Source: Oscillospiraceae bacterium
GTDB lineage: Bacteria; Bacillota; Clostridia; Oscillospirales; Oscillospiraceae
DNA: 64,000 bases
Direction of reading: 5' to 3'
Assembly: GCA_015067435.1 (NCBI GenBank)
Contig: SVMM01000010.1
Coordinates: 78,836-142,835, forward strand
Shown: piece by piece, positions 1 to 9,160 of the stretch
Layout: every line of letters begins with the position of its first letter
Position numbering within the stretch: position 1 is the stretch's first letter
The notes under the pieces: model-generated
What the model was told of the DNA's origin: nothing
The model's database searches: none
What the model saw: the letters and a program-made list of their open reading frames with translations, nothing else
Position numbers and translations under genes: made by a program

Positions 1-523
1 AGTTTTCCCAGCTGCCGCCCATAATACTGATGAAATCGGTCATCAGGTTGATGTACAGGCTCAGGTCGAGGTCGGTGTAGGTGTAGTCGGAGGGGAGATC
101 CTCCTCCACGTCGCCGTTGCCGCCCATCAGGCGGTCGATCAGGCTGACCATGATGCTGGGCGTCGCCACGACGATGACCGGTGTCTCCTCGCGGTCCCCG
201 TTGATGTTCAGATACGCCAGCGTCACGACCTGACCGTCGATCAGCGCGTTGGAAAACTCGTAGTAGCGCTGCTCGTCCACCGTGTCGACTTCCACCTCGC
301 AGGTGGCGCGCGCCAGCGCGTTGATGCGTGTGTTGAGGACCTTGGCATAGTTCTCGAAAACACCGTTGAGCATCTTCAGACGCTCCTTGGTGTATTTTCG
401 CGGACTTCGGAAGTCGTATTTCTGGTACTTTTTCTCTTCCTTTTGCTGCGAGAGGTCCTGCGTCCCGCTCATCGCTGCGGCCAACAGCGCATCGATTTGA
501 CTTTGCGATAATACTTCAGCCAT
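1..523 (-). CDS. fliM: Flagellar motor switch protein FliM (N-terminal part, cut by window edge)
   Basis: The product is the N-terminal ~174 residues of FliM, the C-ring switch protein that binds CheY-phosphate and sets rotation direction. The first residues read MAEVLSQSQIDALLAAAMSG, the LSQxEIDxLL CheY-binding segment of the family. They are followed by the YDFRSPRKYTKERLKML block and a middle domain with LIDRLMGGNG and FISIMGGSWE. The ATG at 521-523 has an AGGAGAGG ribosome site. It is the last gene visible in the flagellar operon and starts 38 bases after motB, leaving no room for fliL. The C-terminus lies outside the window. Confidence 0.96.
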   Translation of the reverse strand, partial: MAEVLSQSQIDALLAAAMSGTQDLSQQKEEKKYQKYDFRSPRKYTKERLKMLNGVFENYAKVLNTRINALARATCEVEVDTVDEQRYYEFSNALIDGQVVTLAYLNINGDREETPVIVVATPSIMVSLIDRLMGGNGDVEEDLPSDYTYTDLDLSLYINLMTDFISIMGGSWEN

Positions 524-561
524 CGATCAACCTCTCCTGCAGCCCGTCTGCGTTTGTTTTT

Positions 562-1470
562 TCAGCCCGTCGGCTCCGCCGGCGCTTCCGCGCCGCCCGC
601 GGTCTCCGCGCCGCCGGACGTTTCCGTCCCGCCGGACGCCGCGGCGTCCGCGCCCGAGGTCAGCGATGCCTCGCCCGTCCGGACGCTCTGATATTGCTCC
701 AGCGAGTCACCCAGCTGGTTTTCGATGTCCTTGCCCGTGATGAGCAGCTCCACGCGGCGGTTGTGCGCGCGGTGCTCGCTGTCGGCGTTGCTGTCCACCG
801 GACGCCACTGCCCGTAGCCTACGCTGATAAGCCGCGCCGGGTCGACATCGCAGCGGTCCTGAATGTAGATCAGAACGTTGGTCGCGCGGTCCGACGCCAG
901 ATGCCGGTCGCCCTCCGTCCGGTTGGGGCGGTTGGGATCGGCCTGCGCCGTGTGCCCCATGACGCGCATCTCGTCGATGTAGGGCGCCGCTGGGTTCAGC
1001 GCGGCGACGACCACGTCGAGGATCGCCATGCCGTCCGGACGGAGCACGGCGCTGTCGCCGTTGAAGAACACCGCGTCGGCGAAGGAGACGAACACATAGC
1101 CGTCGCCCTTCGTGACCTCGATCACGTCCTCCATCTGGCTTTCCTCCGAGAACTGCGACAGGGCTTCAAAGAGCGCCTGTAGCGCCGCCTCGATGTCCTC
1201 GGGATTGATCTCCTCCGGGCCGAGCAGCATGTCGTCGGTGCCCAGATTATCGTCCCCGTCGATGGGGCCCTCGTTGCCGGAGACGGTCAGCGCCTCCTCC
1301 AGCGAGCTGGGGTTGAAGCTTTGGACGATGGCCTTCCATTTGGCGTCGCTGATGGTGGACATCGAATACAGCAGCACGAAGAAGCACAAAAGCAGCGTCA
1401 CCATGTCGCCGTAGGTGTCCATCCAGTTTGCGCCGCCGCCACCGCCGCCGCCTTTCTTCTTGATCGCCAT
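562..1470 (-). CDS. motB: Flagellar motor stator protein MotB
   Basis: MotB is the stator subunit that anchors the ion channel to peptidoglycan. The 302-residue product has one N-terminal membrane helix (about residues 16-38) containing TYGDMVTLLLCFFVLL. Asp22 there is the expected ion-carrying residue. The OmpA-like peptidoglycan-binding domain (about 125-250) has the MGHTAQAD and NRRVELLI motifs. Seven glycines in a row precede the helix, and the last ~35 residues are a low-complexity Gly/Ala/Glu/Thr tail; both are unusual additions. The gene sits 38 bases after motA. The likely ribosome site (AAAGGAG) is about 13 bases from the ATG, longer than ideal. Confidence 0.96.
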   Translation of the reverse strand: MAIKKKGGGGGGGANWMDTYGDMVTLLLCFFVLLYSMSTISDAKWKAIVQSFNPSSLEEALTVSGNEGPIDGDDNLGTDDMLLGPEEINPEDIEAALQALFEALSQFSEESQMEDVIEVTKGDGYVFVSFADAVFFNGDSAVLRPDGMAILDVVVAALNPAAPYIDEMRVMGHTAQADPNRPNRTEGDRHLASDRATNVLIYIQDRCDVDPARLISVGYGQWRPVDSNADSEHRAHNRRVELLITGKDIENQLGDSLEQYQSVRTGEASLTSGADAAASGGTETSGGAETAGGAEAPAEPTG

Positions 1471-1508
1471 GTCGAAAAGCCGGCTCCTTTCTCACCGTGT
1501 CGGGCCGC

Positions 1509-2315
1509 TTACTCCTTGCCCTTCTTGCCCTTGCCTTCGCCGCCGCGCTCCTTCTGGCTGACGAAGGTCAGCAGGCGCTCGCGCAGGAACTTCGGGTTTT
1601 CGCCCGCCTGAATGCCGCAGATGCCCTCGACGACGATCTGCTTGCAGATGACTTCCTTTTCGTCCTGCGCGCGCAGATGGCTCGCCAGCGGGCCGAAGAA
1701 CATATGGGCGAGGATACAGCCGTAGAACGTCGTGATCAGCGCCGTGCCCATGTCGTCGCCGAGGCTGGAGCTGCCGTCCGACATATTCAGGCCCTTACAC
1801 ATATTCACGAGGCCGCAGAGCGTACCGACCATACCGAAGGCCGGCGCCACCGCGGACGCCTTGTCGTACATCGCCGCGCCCGCGTCGTGCCGCGCCGTCA
1901 TGTTCTCGATGTCCGTTTCCAGCACCGTGCGCACGCGGTCCGCGTCGCTTCCGTCGACGAGCAGCATGATCGCCGACTTCATAAACGGGTCCGTCGCCTC
2001 CGCGGCGCTCGCCTCCAGCGAGAGCAGACCGTCTTTTCTCGCCTTGTTGGCGAGCTCGGTGAGCTGGTCGATGTAGAGCATCGGGTTGAACAGCTTCGTG
2101 TTCAGGACGATCTTCATGTGCTTCGGGAAGGACTTGAGCGTGGAGACCGGAATACTCGCGACCACGATGGCCAGCGTGCATCCCACGACGATCATCGCGC
2201 TCGGGCCGTCCCAGAAGTTCTTCAGCTTATTGACGTCGATCGCCGGGAAGCCCAGCATACCGAGGAAGATGAACACCGTCGAGAGGACGACGCCGATAAG
2301 ATAAGTAATATTCAT
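1509..2315 (-). CDS. motA: Flagellar motor stator protein MotA
   Basis: MotA forms the ring of the stator channel and exerts torque on FliG. The 268-residue product has four membrane segments (near residues 5-22, 38-55, about 160-180 and 195-215). The family motif APAFGMVGTLCGLVNM includes the conserved channel proline, and FFGPLASHL carries the second. A charged cytoplasmic loop lies between helices 2 and 3. The C-terminus is a lysine/glycine-rich tail. Its position between flbD and motB is the classic clostridial arrangement. Confidence 0.96.
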   Translation of the reverse strand: MNITYLIGVVLSTVFIFLGMLGFPAIDVNKLKNFWDGPSAMIVVGCTLAIVVASIPVSTLKSFPKHMKIVLNTKLFNPMLYIDQLTELANKARKDGLLSLEASAAEATDPFMKSAIMLLVDGSDADRVRTVLETDIENMTARHDAGAAMYDKASAVAPAFGMVGTLCGLVNMCKGLNMSDGSSSLGDDMGTALITTFYGCILAHMFFGPLASHLRAQDEKEVICKQIVVEGICGIQAGENPKFLRERLLTFVSQKERGGEGKGKKGKE

Positions 2316-2354
2316 ATCTGACTATCCACCCTGCAAGAAACGTATTTCGATGGT

Positions 2355-2573
2355 TCAGCGCTTGTCGACGAGCGTGATCTCCCGATGGATATCCATGACC
2401 TTCGCCGTGTACTCCGCGATCTTCTGGATGATCTCTTCGCCCGTTTCCTCCACGAGGTAATAATCGCGGTTCATCATGACGACCTTTGTCTCCGGGATGA
2501 ACTCGATGTGCTGAATCTGGTTGTGATTGACAAGGATGCGTTCCTTGCTTTTGATCTTGGTCAGTTTTATCAT
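2355..2573 (-). CDS. flbD: Flagellar protein FlbD (small, 72 aa)
   Basis: This is the small FlbD/SwrD family protein encoded after flgE in Firmicutes. In Bacillus subtilis SwrD increases flagellar motor power. The sequence MIKLTKI...ILVNHNQIQHIEFIPETKVVMMNRDYYLVEE matches the family layout of a short beta-rich domain followed by a helix. The frame stays open upstream to 2663, but the ATG at 2571-2573 with AAAGGATGG/GGGGAG just before it gives the usual family start and length. It is followed by motA, consistent with a role tied to the stators. Confidence 0.92.
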   Translation of the reverse strand: MIKLTKIKSKERILVNHNQIQHIEFIPETKVVMMNRDYYLVEETGEEIIQKIAEYTAKVMDIHREITLVDKR

Positions 2574-2666
2574 AACTCCCCGACCATCCTTTCTACGCGG
2601 CGTGCGCTCCGGAGGACCCATTCCCTCCGGCGGCCCGGTCAGGCCGCCGGAGGGCGGGAGCATTCA

Positions 2667-4025
2667 TCAACGCTTCATGTTGACCAGTTCTTCGAGCATG
2701 GAGTCGGTCACGGTGACGATTCTGGTGTTCGCCTGATAGCCGCGCTGCACCGTAATCATGTTCGTGATCTCGGTGGCAAGGTCCGTACCGGAGGACTCAA
2801 GGCCGCCGGTAATCAGCTTCGTGTCGCCGGCGCTTTCCACGCCGCTGACCGAGCCCTTGACGGAGGTCACGCGCAGTGTGCCGGCGCCGTCCTGCGCCTG
2901 ATAGTAGCGCCCGTCGACGTGGGTGACGCCGTTGGGGTTCGTCACCTTGGCGATGGCGAGATAGCCCACGGTGTAGAGCTGACCGTCGCTGGTCATGACG
3001 CGCAGCGCGCCGGATTTCTCGTCGATGGTGACGCTGTCCGGCTGCAGGCGGGAGCCGGCGCCGTCCTCAAACTTGGCGGGGGCCGCCTCCTGCACGATGT
3101 AGCCGTCGTCGCCGGGGTTCTTGGTCGAATCGACAATCTCTTCCTTCTCCGCGGTGTAGGTGGGCCAGTTGACCGTCTTGACCGTGTCGCCGTTGCTGTT
3201 GATCGTCTCCACGACGGTGGGGATACGGATCGAGGTCATCGCCTCGCTGATGGTCTTGGTCGCGCTCACGACGTAGGAGACGTTCTTGGTGCCCTTGCTC
3301 GCGTCGGCGGGGTCGATCGGCTCCTTGACGTTCTTCGTCTTGACGTTGTGCAGCTCGACGCCGTTCTTTTTGAGGATCTCGACGTCCTCCTCCGTCAGCT
3401 GCGTGAGCACCTTCTTCGTGCCGTTGACGTTGAACAGCTCATACTCCACCGCATCGTCGCCGTCACCGATGGTGACCGTCGTGGCGTCAGCCTCGGTGGG
3501 CATCGTGAATTCGGGAAGCTTGCCGTCCTCGTCGCGCGCGGGGCCGTAGGTCTCCTGCTCCAGAAAGCCCCAGACCACGCTGCCGTTGCCGTCGACCAGA
3601 TAGCCGTTCGGGTCGATGTTGAAGTTGCCCAGACGCGTGAGGTTCATGCCCTTGAGAGTGGTGGAATCGCCGACCTCGACCGCCGTCGCCCCGGTGCCGA
3701 CCTCCTTGTCGCCGACGAAGAAGAAGCCGTCGCCGTCGATCATCGTGTCCAGAAGCTGGCCGGTGGGGGTATAGTTCTTGGTGCTCATGTCAATGTCGAT
3801 CGTGCCGATGGAAGCGCCGAAGCCGACCTGCGCGGGGTTGCGGCCGCCGGAGATGTTCGTGCCGTCCGAACCGCTGCGCTGGGTGGTGTAGAGCGCTTCG
3901 TTGAACGTGTAGCGCGTGGCCTTGTAGGCTGTGGTGTTCACGTTCGAGACGTTGTTGCCGATGACGTTCAACGCGTTCATGTGAGCCTTGAGGCCCGAGA
4001 CCGCGGCATACATGGAACCAGTCAT
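2667..4025 (-). CDS. flgE: Flagellar hook protein FlgE
   Basis: FlgE polymerises into the flagellar hook. The N-terminus (MTGSMYAAVSGLKAHMNALNV, then IGNNVSNVNTTAYKATR) is the rod/hook-family signature. The C-terminus has the matching SGTDLATEITNMITVQRGYQANTRIVTVTDSMLEELVNMKR helix, given here in summary form only. At 452 residues it is of moderate length. The middle region (about 130-330) is the variable surface domain and is rich in Asp, Thr and Val. It lies directly after flgD and the small TIGR02530 gene, as in other Firmicutes. Confidence 0.95.
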   Translation of the reverse strand: MTGSMYAAVSGLKAHMNALNVIGNNVSNVNTTAYKATRYTFNEALYTTQRSGSDGTNISGGRNPAQVGFGASIGTIDIDMSTKNYTPTGQLLDTMIDGDGFFFVGDKEVGTGATAVEVGDSTTLKGMNLTRLGNFNIDPNGYLVDGNGSVVWGFLEQETYGPARDEDGKLPEFTMPTEADATTVTIGDGDDAVEYELFNVNGTKKVLTQLTEEDVEILKKNGVELHNVKTKNVKEPIDPADASKGTKNVSYVVSATKTISEAMTSIRIPTVVETINSNGDTVKTVNWPTYTAEKEEIVDSTKNPGDDGYIVQEAAPAKFEDGAGSRLQPDSVTIDEKSGALRVMTSDGQLYTVGYLAIAKVTNPNGVTHVDGRYYQAQDGAGTLRVTSVKGSVSGVESAGDTKLITGGLESSGTDLATEITNMITVQRGYQANTRIVTVTDSMLEELVNMKR

Positions 4026-4113
4026 AATTCTTTTCCTTTCCTTTTAATGGCGCGCCGTCGGGAGACCGTCTATCGGGCGGTCTCCCCCAGCATCCTGAAA
4101 AGGTCCTGCTGTC

Positions 4114-4503
4114 TTACAATAGTACGGCGCCGTCTATGTTGGTAAAAATGTTCTCCTTCATCTCCTCCTGCGACATTGTGGTAATCACTCTGCCATAGGG
4201 GATGTTGATGATGAAGGCGCGGGAATCATCGATGGCGAGGATGTTGGTCGCGCCCTTCTCCTGCGCCTTTTCCACAGAGCTTGCCAGCCGGTCCATCAAC
4301 GTGGGCGTCAGCTCGATGCCGCGCTCCTCCGCGCGCTCCAGCGCGTGCTTGGAGAAGTTGACCGTCTGCGCGCCGCGCGCCTTTCCGTCCAGCTGCTCGC
4401 GGAGCATCGTTCCGAAAGCGTTCTGTCCGCTCTCCGTCTTCCGGCCCTGCGCCGCGCCGGTGCCCTGCGGCAATTGTCCGGCCCCCCGGATCTTGTCGAT
4501 CAC
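4114..4503 (-). CDS. Conserved flagellar operon protein (TIGR02530 family)
   Basis: This 129-residue protein is of the uncharacterised family found between flgD and flgE in Firmicutes. The diagnostic region is FSKHALERAEERGIEL, followed by KGATNILAIDDSRAFIINIP and the C-terminal MSQEEMKENIFTNIDGAVLL. No membrane segment or signal peptide is seen, so it is probably cytoplasmic. A role in hook assembly is inferred from conserved position only. The start is a GTG at 4501-4503 with GGAGG about 11 bases upstream. Confidence 0.9.
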   Translation of the reverse strand: MIDKIRGAGQLPQGTGAAQGRKTESGQNAFGTMLREQLDGKARGAQTVNFSKHALERAEERGIELTPTLMDRLASSVEKAQEKGATNILAIDDSRAFIINIPYGRVITTMSQEEMKENIFTNIDGAVLL

Positions 4504-4543
4504 GTTCGCTCAGGCCTCCTTTCCTTTGCGTCAGCTTTTTTGC

Positions 4544-5176
4544 TCAGCCGAGGGCGCCGTCCTCATCCGGAACGTGCGGGTCGCGCTCGCCGACCGTCGC
4601 GCTGCTGCTGTGGCTGCCGTCCGTCGTCGTGCTGCTGGGGCCGCCCATCGGTATGCTGCCGGTGCCGCCCGCCGACTGATAGGACGTGCCGTCCGACGTG
4701 CCGCCGCCCGTCGCAGCGCTTGCCGCGCGGATCTCCGGCAGTCTGCCGACCGCCATGATGTCGGTGAGGTAATACGGGTTTTCACGGTTGTCGAGGAAAA
4801 TGACCTGCTTGCCGTCCAGCGTGCCCGTGCCGGTCACGGTGCCGAGGATCTCCTCGATGCTGCTGCCGCTGCGCTGGCCGATCGTTACCTCCTTGCCGAC
4901 GAGAGACGCCGCATAACTGAGGTTGGTGGAGTCACTCACGAGGGTGGAGAGGTTGGTGATCGCCTGAATGACGGACATCTGCACCATCTGGTTCATCATC
5001 TCGGTGGTGTCGGCGGTGTTGTCGATGCTCTGGTTCTGGAACTGGGCGACCATCAGCTTGAGGAAGTCGTCCATCACCATGTCGCCGCCCGCCTTTTTGT
5101 TGGTCGAGTTCTCGGCGACCTTGCTGCTCTGCTGCGTGCCGAGCACGCCGGTCAGATCAAAGGAATATTCGCTCAT
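4544..5176 (-). CDS. flgD: Flagellar hook capping protein FlgD
   Basis: FlgD forms the scaffold cap needed to assemble the hook. The N-terminal block DDFLKLMVAQFQNQ, followed by DNTADTTEMMNQMVQMSVIQAITNL, is the family hallmark, and SYAASLVGKEVTI is a second conserved stretch. At 210 residues it ends in a Gly/Ser/Thr-rich low-complexity tail instead of a longer folded C-terminal domain. The ATG has a strong AAAGGAGG site. It lies immediately after fliK. Confidence 0.94.
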   Translation of the reverse strand: MSEYSFDLTGVLGTQQSSKVAENSTNKKAGGDMVMDDFLKLMVAQFQNQSIDNTADTTEMMNQMVQMSVIQAITNLSTLVSDSTNLSYAASLVGKEVTIGQRSGSSIEEILGTVTGTGTLDGKQVIFLDNRENPYYLTDIMAVGRLPEIRAASAATGGGTSDGTSYQSAGGTGSIPMGGPSSTTTDGSHSSSATVGERDPHVPDEDGALG

Positions 5177-5203
5177 TCGGTTGTCCTCCTTTCCTGTGTT
5201 TTG

Positions 5204-6442
5204 TTACGTTTCGTTTCCGTCGACGTCGACCAGTCCCAGCCGAAGCTGCTGCAGGAAGTCCTGCGCGTTCTGCTGTTCCCTGCGGCGTCCCTGCTGTTGC
5301 TGCTGCCGCTGCTCCTGACCGTTCTGCCCGTCGGGGTTGAGGAACTGCTGCTGCGATTCCTCGCTCGGCCGCACCTGAACCTCCACGTCGCCGCGGTTGC
5401 TCGGCGCAAGCGCCTGCCGCAGGCCGTCCACGCCCTTTTCCAGCAGATTCGCCGCGCGCTCGCTCGTGGTGTGCAGCACCACGCTCAGCGTGCCGTCCGT
5501 GCCGCGCGTAACCTCCACGGTCAGCTTGCCGAGATGCTCCGGCGTCAGCGTGACCTCGATGCGGTTCGCGTCCGCGCTGTTGACGATCATGCCCTCCAGC
5601 TCTCTGCCGAGCTGCTCCACGCCGTCCTCCGCCTCCAGCGGAACGGGGCGGGATACCTCCGCGACCTTGACCACCGGCGCGTCCACGCGCTCGAACAGCG
5701 GGGCTGCCTGCACCGCCTGCGCGTCGTCCGGCGTCTCGTCGGCCTGCGCCGTCTGCGTTTCGCGTACGGTCCTCGGCGCCTCGGCGGGCCTTTCCGCGCG
5801 CTGCGTCTGCGCCGCGTCCTTGGGCTGTACCGTGCGCTCCGGCTTCGCCTCCGGCGTCTCCGCCTTCTCCGGCTTCGCCTCCGCCTTGACCGTGCCGCGC
5901 GCCTCGACCGGCGCCTCGTCCTTCGCCATAGCGGGCGTCTCCGCCTCGGTCTGCGCCTCCGCGCTTTCCTCCGCAGCGGGCGTCTCGACCGGCTGCTGCG
6001 CCTCCGGCTCCGCCGTGACAAGCTCCGCCGCCAGCTGCGGCTCCGCCGTCTCGACCGCCGCGGGCGCGTTTTCAGTGAGCACCGCTTCGACCATGACCAC
6101 GTTCTCCGCCGCGATCGTCTCGGGCTGGATCTGCGCGATGCGCGCGTCGGGCTGCACCTGCATCATCAGCGCCGCCGCGAGGGCATACTGCTCGTCGCCC
6201 GCCGGGATCGCCGTCTGGGCGTCCGCGCCTTCACTCTCCGCCGTGGGGGCCTCCTTCGCGTTCTTCGCCGGCTTCGCGGTCTTCGGGGCTTTGGGGCTGT
6301 CCTTCTCCGCCGTGCGCCTTTGCACCATCGCGTCGAAGTCGGGGCGCTCCGCGTCCTTGCCCGCCTTGGGATTCTCCCGTGCGCCGGGCTGTGCCGCGGT
6401 GTTCACCAGCAGCTGATCCATCGCCTGATTCTTCACTTCCAT
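5204..6442 (-). CDS. fliK: Flagellar hook-length control protein FliK
   Basis: FliK is the secreted ruler that stops hook growth and switches export specificity through FlhB. The conserved C-terminal domain (about residues 285-355) has IEVTLTPEHLGKLTVEV and the following helix with AANLLEKGVDGLRQAL. The N-terminal 250 residues are an Ala/Glu/Pro-rich low-complexity region, as expected for the ruler part. A glutamine/arginine-rich stretch (QEQRQQQQQGRRREQQN) lies near the C-terminus. The start has a full GGAGGTGA site. A second FliK-like gene lies at 36454. Confidence 0.93.
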   Translation of the reverse strand: MEVKNQAMDQLLVNTAAQPGARENPKAGKDAERPDFDAMVQRRTAEKDSPKAPKTAKPAKNAKEAPTAESEGADAQTAIPAGDEQYALAAALMMQVQPDARIAQIQPETIAAENVVMVEAVLTENAPAAVETAEPQLAAELVTAEPEAQQPVETPAAEESAEAQTEAETPAMAKDEAPVEARGTVKAEAKPEKAETPEAKPERTVQPKDAAQTQRAERPAEAPRTVRETQTAQADETPDDAQAVQAAPLFERVDAPVVKVAEVSRPVPLEAEDGVEQLGRELEGMIVNSADANRIEVTLTPEHLGKLTVEVTRGTDGTLSVVLHTTSERAANLLEKGVDGLRQALAPSNRGDVEVQVRPSEESQQQFLNPDGQNGQEQRQQQQQGRRREQQNAQDFLQQLRLGLVDVDGNET

Positions 6443-6512
6443 TCTCTTTCACCTCCTCCCCTGTGTTTGTTTTATAATAAACGGCTCGCGCCGCCTATTA
6501 TCGGGATTTTTG

Positions 6513-6971
6513 TCATCCGGCCGCCTGCGCCCTGCGCGCCGCGGTCAAATCGTCGATCGCCTTCTCGTCCGCCTTCGCCGCCGCCGCGTCGTACTCGCCG
6601 CGCCGGATCTCCTTGAGCTTTTCGATGGCGTGCGTCTCCTGACGGGCAGCGATGACCTCCGCGCGTTTCGCCTCCAGCTCGCGCTGGCGCTGCTCAAGGA
6701 GCGCCTGCTCGCGCCGGGCGCGCTGCTCCAGCACCTGCTGGCCGGACTCATATTCGATCGCCTCGACGTTGGTGAAGCCCGCGGCGCGCTTTTCCGCGAA
6801 CTCCGCGTCGTATGCGGCGAGCCGTGCAAACGCCTCGTCGCGCACCTTCTCCTGCGCCGCCGCGATCATCTGCGCCTCCGACAACTCCGTCATCAGCGTG
6901 TCCAGCGTCTGCTGCTTATATTTGAGCACCGGCTCTAGCTGAAATTGAAAACGTTTCACGGTTCGGCCCAT
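6513..6971 (-). CDS. fliJ: Flagellar export chaperone FliJ
   Basis: FliJ is a short coiled-coil protein that links the FliI ATPase to the export gate and acts as the stalk of the ATPase ring. The 152 residues are almost wholly helical and charged. They begin with the family motif KRFQFQLEPVLKYKQQTLDTL. The annotated ATG is only one base from its AAAGGAG. A GTG four codons later (at 6959) would give the usual MKRFQF start but sits 13 bases from the site, so the exact start is uncertain. It overlaps no neighbour and follows fliI by 24 bases. Confidence 0.9.
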   Translation of the reverse strand: MGRTVKRFQFQLEPVLKYKQQTLDTLMTELSEAQMIAAAQEKVRDEAFARLAAYDAEFAEKRAAGFTNVEAIEYESGQQVLEQRARREQALLEQRQRELEAKRAEVIAARQETHAIEKLKEIRRGEYDAAAAKADEKAIDDLTAARRAQAAG

Positions 6972-6995
6972 GCTCCTTTACTGTTCGTTTGTCTG

Positions 6996-8297
6996 TTACT
7001 GCAGGATCTTTTTCATCTCCGCGATGCACTCGTCGTAGCTGTACGCCGCGTGGATGTCCTGCTTCAAAAATGCGTTGATGTCGTCGATCTTTTGCAGCGC
7101 GTAATCCAGCCGCGGATTGCTGCCGGGCTTGTATGCGCCGATGTTCACCAGATCCGCGTTGCGCTGGTACACGCTGAGGATGTCGCGCAGGCGGCTGGCG
7201 AGCTGCTGGTGCTCCTTCGACACCAGCTCGACCATCAGACGGGAAATGCTCGCCCCCACGTCGATGGCAGGGTAGTGGTTCGCCGCGGCAAGCGCGCGGG
7301 AAAGCACGATGTGCCCGTCCAGAATACCGCGCACGGTGTCGGCGATGGGGTCGTTCATGTCGTCGCCCTCGACCAGCACGGTGTAGATCGCGGTGATGGA
7401 GCCCTTCTGGAAGTTTCCGCTCCGCTCCAGCAGCTTCGGAAGCTCCGCGTAGATCGACGGCGTGTAGCCGCGCGCCACCGGCGGCTCGCCGATGGCAAGG
7501 CCGATCTCGCGCTGCGCCATGGAAAAACGCGTCAGCGAGTCCATCATCAGCAGCACGTCGCAGCCCTGGTCGCGGAAATACTCCGCGATGCCGGTGGCGA
7601 CGCTGGGGCACTTCATGCGCAGCATCGCCGGCTGGTCGCTCGTCGCCACCACGAGGATGGAGCGCGCCATGCCCTCCGGCCCCAGATCCTTCTGCACGAA
7701 CTCCAAAACCTCTCGGCCACGCTCGCCCACCAGGGCGATGACGTTGATGTCCGCCTTGACCTCGCGGGCGATCATGCCGAGCAGCGTGCTTTTTCCGACG
7801 CCGGAGCCGGCGAAGATGCCCATACGCTGGCCCTTGCCGATGGTCAGAAGGCCGTCGATCGCCTTGATGCCGAACTCCATTTTCTCACGGATCGGGGGCC
7901 GCGTCAAGGGATTGATATATCCGCCGCCGACGCAGTAGCGCTCCCCCTCGTCGAGGGCGCCCTTGTCGTCGATGGGCTGTCCGAGCGCGTTGATGATGCG
8001 CCCCTTGAGGTGCATCCCGACCTTCAGCTCCAGCTGCTTGCCCGTGTTGCGGACGAAGTTGCCCGCGGAGATGCCGTTCATGTCGGCATAGGGCATGAGC
8101 AGGATATGGTCGTTTTTGAAGCCGACGACCTCCGCCGTGACCTGTCGGCCGGTCTCGTCGCTGTAGATGCGGCAGATATCGCCGACGGCGGCCTTTGCGC
8201 CGCTGGCCTCGATGGACATGCCGACGATATTTTCGATCTTGCCCGTGTGGCTGATCGTCTCAGCCTGCTGTACCTGCTTGATCGCGTTCCGGAACAT
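6996..8297 (-). CDS. fliI: Flagellum-specific ATPase FliI
   Basis: FliI is the type III export ATPase, related to F1-beta. Walker A is GIFAGSGVGKSTLL (about residues 158-171). The Walker B region is CDVLLMMDSLTRFSMAQREI, followed by the GEPPVARGYTPS block typical of flagellar/Rho-like ATPases. At 433 residues it is full length. It follows fliH and precedes fliJ, its two partners in the export ATPase complex. GGAGG lies only two bases from the ATG, so translation may depend on coupling to fliH. Confidence 0.97.
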   Translation of the reverse strand: MFRNAIKQVQQAETISHTGKIENIVGMSIEASGAKAAVGDICRIYSDETGRQVTAEVVGFKNDHILLMPYADMNGISAGNFVRNTGKQLELKVGMHLKGRIINALGQPIDDKGALDEGERYCVGGGYINPLTRPPIREKMEFGIKAIDGLLTIGKGQRMGIFAGSGVGKSTLLGMIAREVKADINVIALVGERGREVLEFVQKDLGPEGMARSILVVATSDQPAMLRMKCPSVATGIAEYFRDQGCDVLLMMDSLTRFSMAQREIGLAIGEPPVARGYTPSIYAELPKLLERSGNFQKGSITAIYTVLVEGDDMNDPIADTVRGILDGHIVLSRALAAANHYPAIDVGASISRLMVELVSKEHQQLASRLRDILSVYQRNADLVNIGAYKPGSNPRLDYALQKIDDINAFLKQDIHAAYSYDECIAEMKKILQ

Positions 8298-8311
8298 ATC
8301 CTCCGCTTCTC

Positions 8312-9160
8312 CTAATCGTCCTCAAGGACGACGCCGTCGAGCACTTCCTTCATGTTTTCCAGCTGCGTCGAAACGCTGGCGTCGTAGATGACGTCCGGCA
8401 GCTCGACGATGCAGGTGCCGCTCTCCTCCTCCGGCATCGGGATCACCTTCACGCGATCGGCGATGTGGCTGAGCGCGGCGGTCAGCTCCGGCACGGTGTA
8501 CGCCTTGCCGCCCACGTCGGCGTCCGACACGTAGACATGCGCCCATTCGCAGCGCTTGTGGGTGTCGGTCGCCGCGTCGACCATGCGCAAAATGATGTCG
8601 CTGGAATTCTTGAGGCTCACATGGATGACCTTCTCGGCAATGGCGACCGCGAGATCCTTGAGCTCCTCGCGCGCGTCGTCGAGCATCTTGTCCCGCGCGC
8701 GCGCGGCCTGCTCCAAAAAGGTTTCCACGCCCCTGATCTGTTCGAGCGCCATGCGCTCGCACTCCTGCCGGCCGTCCTGCATCGCCTGCGCCATGCCCTC
8801 GGCATAGCCGCGGCTGTAGCCTTCCTCTCTGGCGGCGCGCTTTGCCTCGTCCAGCTCCGCCTCGAATTCTGCGCGCGCCCGCTGCTTATATTGCTCCGCC
8901 TCCTCCCGCGCATCCGCGAGAATGGCGTCCGCCTGGATCTTCACGTAGGCAAGCGGGTCGGTCTCCTCTTCGGGCTGCTCCGCCGCACCGGCCTCCTCCG
9001 GCAGTTCCGCCGGCGGCGCCGCCGGTGCCGCCGGGTTTTCGCTCCGGGCAGGGCGGGCGTCTGCGGCGGGGCGCGGACGGTCCACCCTCAGCTCCTCGGC
9101 GGGCTTGAAGATATAATCGCTTGCCTCGGCACCGAAAATGCCTTTGAATACATTAGGCAA
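8312..9160 (-). CDS. fliH: Flagellar assembly protein FliH
   Basis: FliH is the peripheral stator and regulator of the FliI ATPase. The 282-residue product has an Ala/Pro/Glu-rich N-terminal half. It is followed by an acidic/basic helical region rich in Glu, Ala and Arg with AxxxG-like spacing (YSRGYAEGMAQAMQDGRQE). The C-terminal domain carries AIAEKVIHVSLKNSSDIILRMV. The start appears to be a TTG at 9158-9160, preceded by AAAGGACG. The first bases overlap the end of fliG by 8, suggesting translational coupling. Confidence 0.92.
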   Translation of the reverse strand: MPNVFKGIFGAEASDYIFKPAEELRVDRPRPAADARPARSENPAAPAAPPAELPEEAGAAEQPEEETDPLAYVKIQADAILADAREEAEQYKQRARAEFEAELDEAKRAAREEGYSRGYAEGMAQAMQDGRQECERMALEQIRGVETFLEQAARARDKMLDDAREELKDLAVAIAEKVIHVSLKNSSDIILRMVDAATDTHKRCEWAHVYVSDADVGGKAYTVPELTAALSHIADRVKVIPMPEEESGTCIVELPDVIYDASVSTQLENMKEVLDGVVLEDD

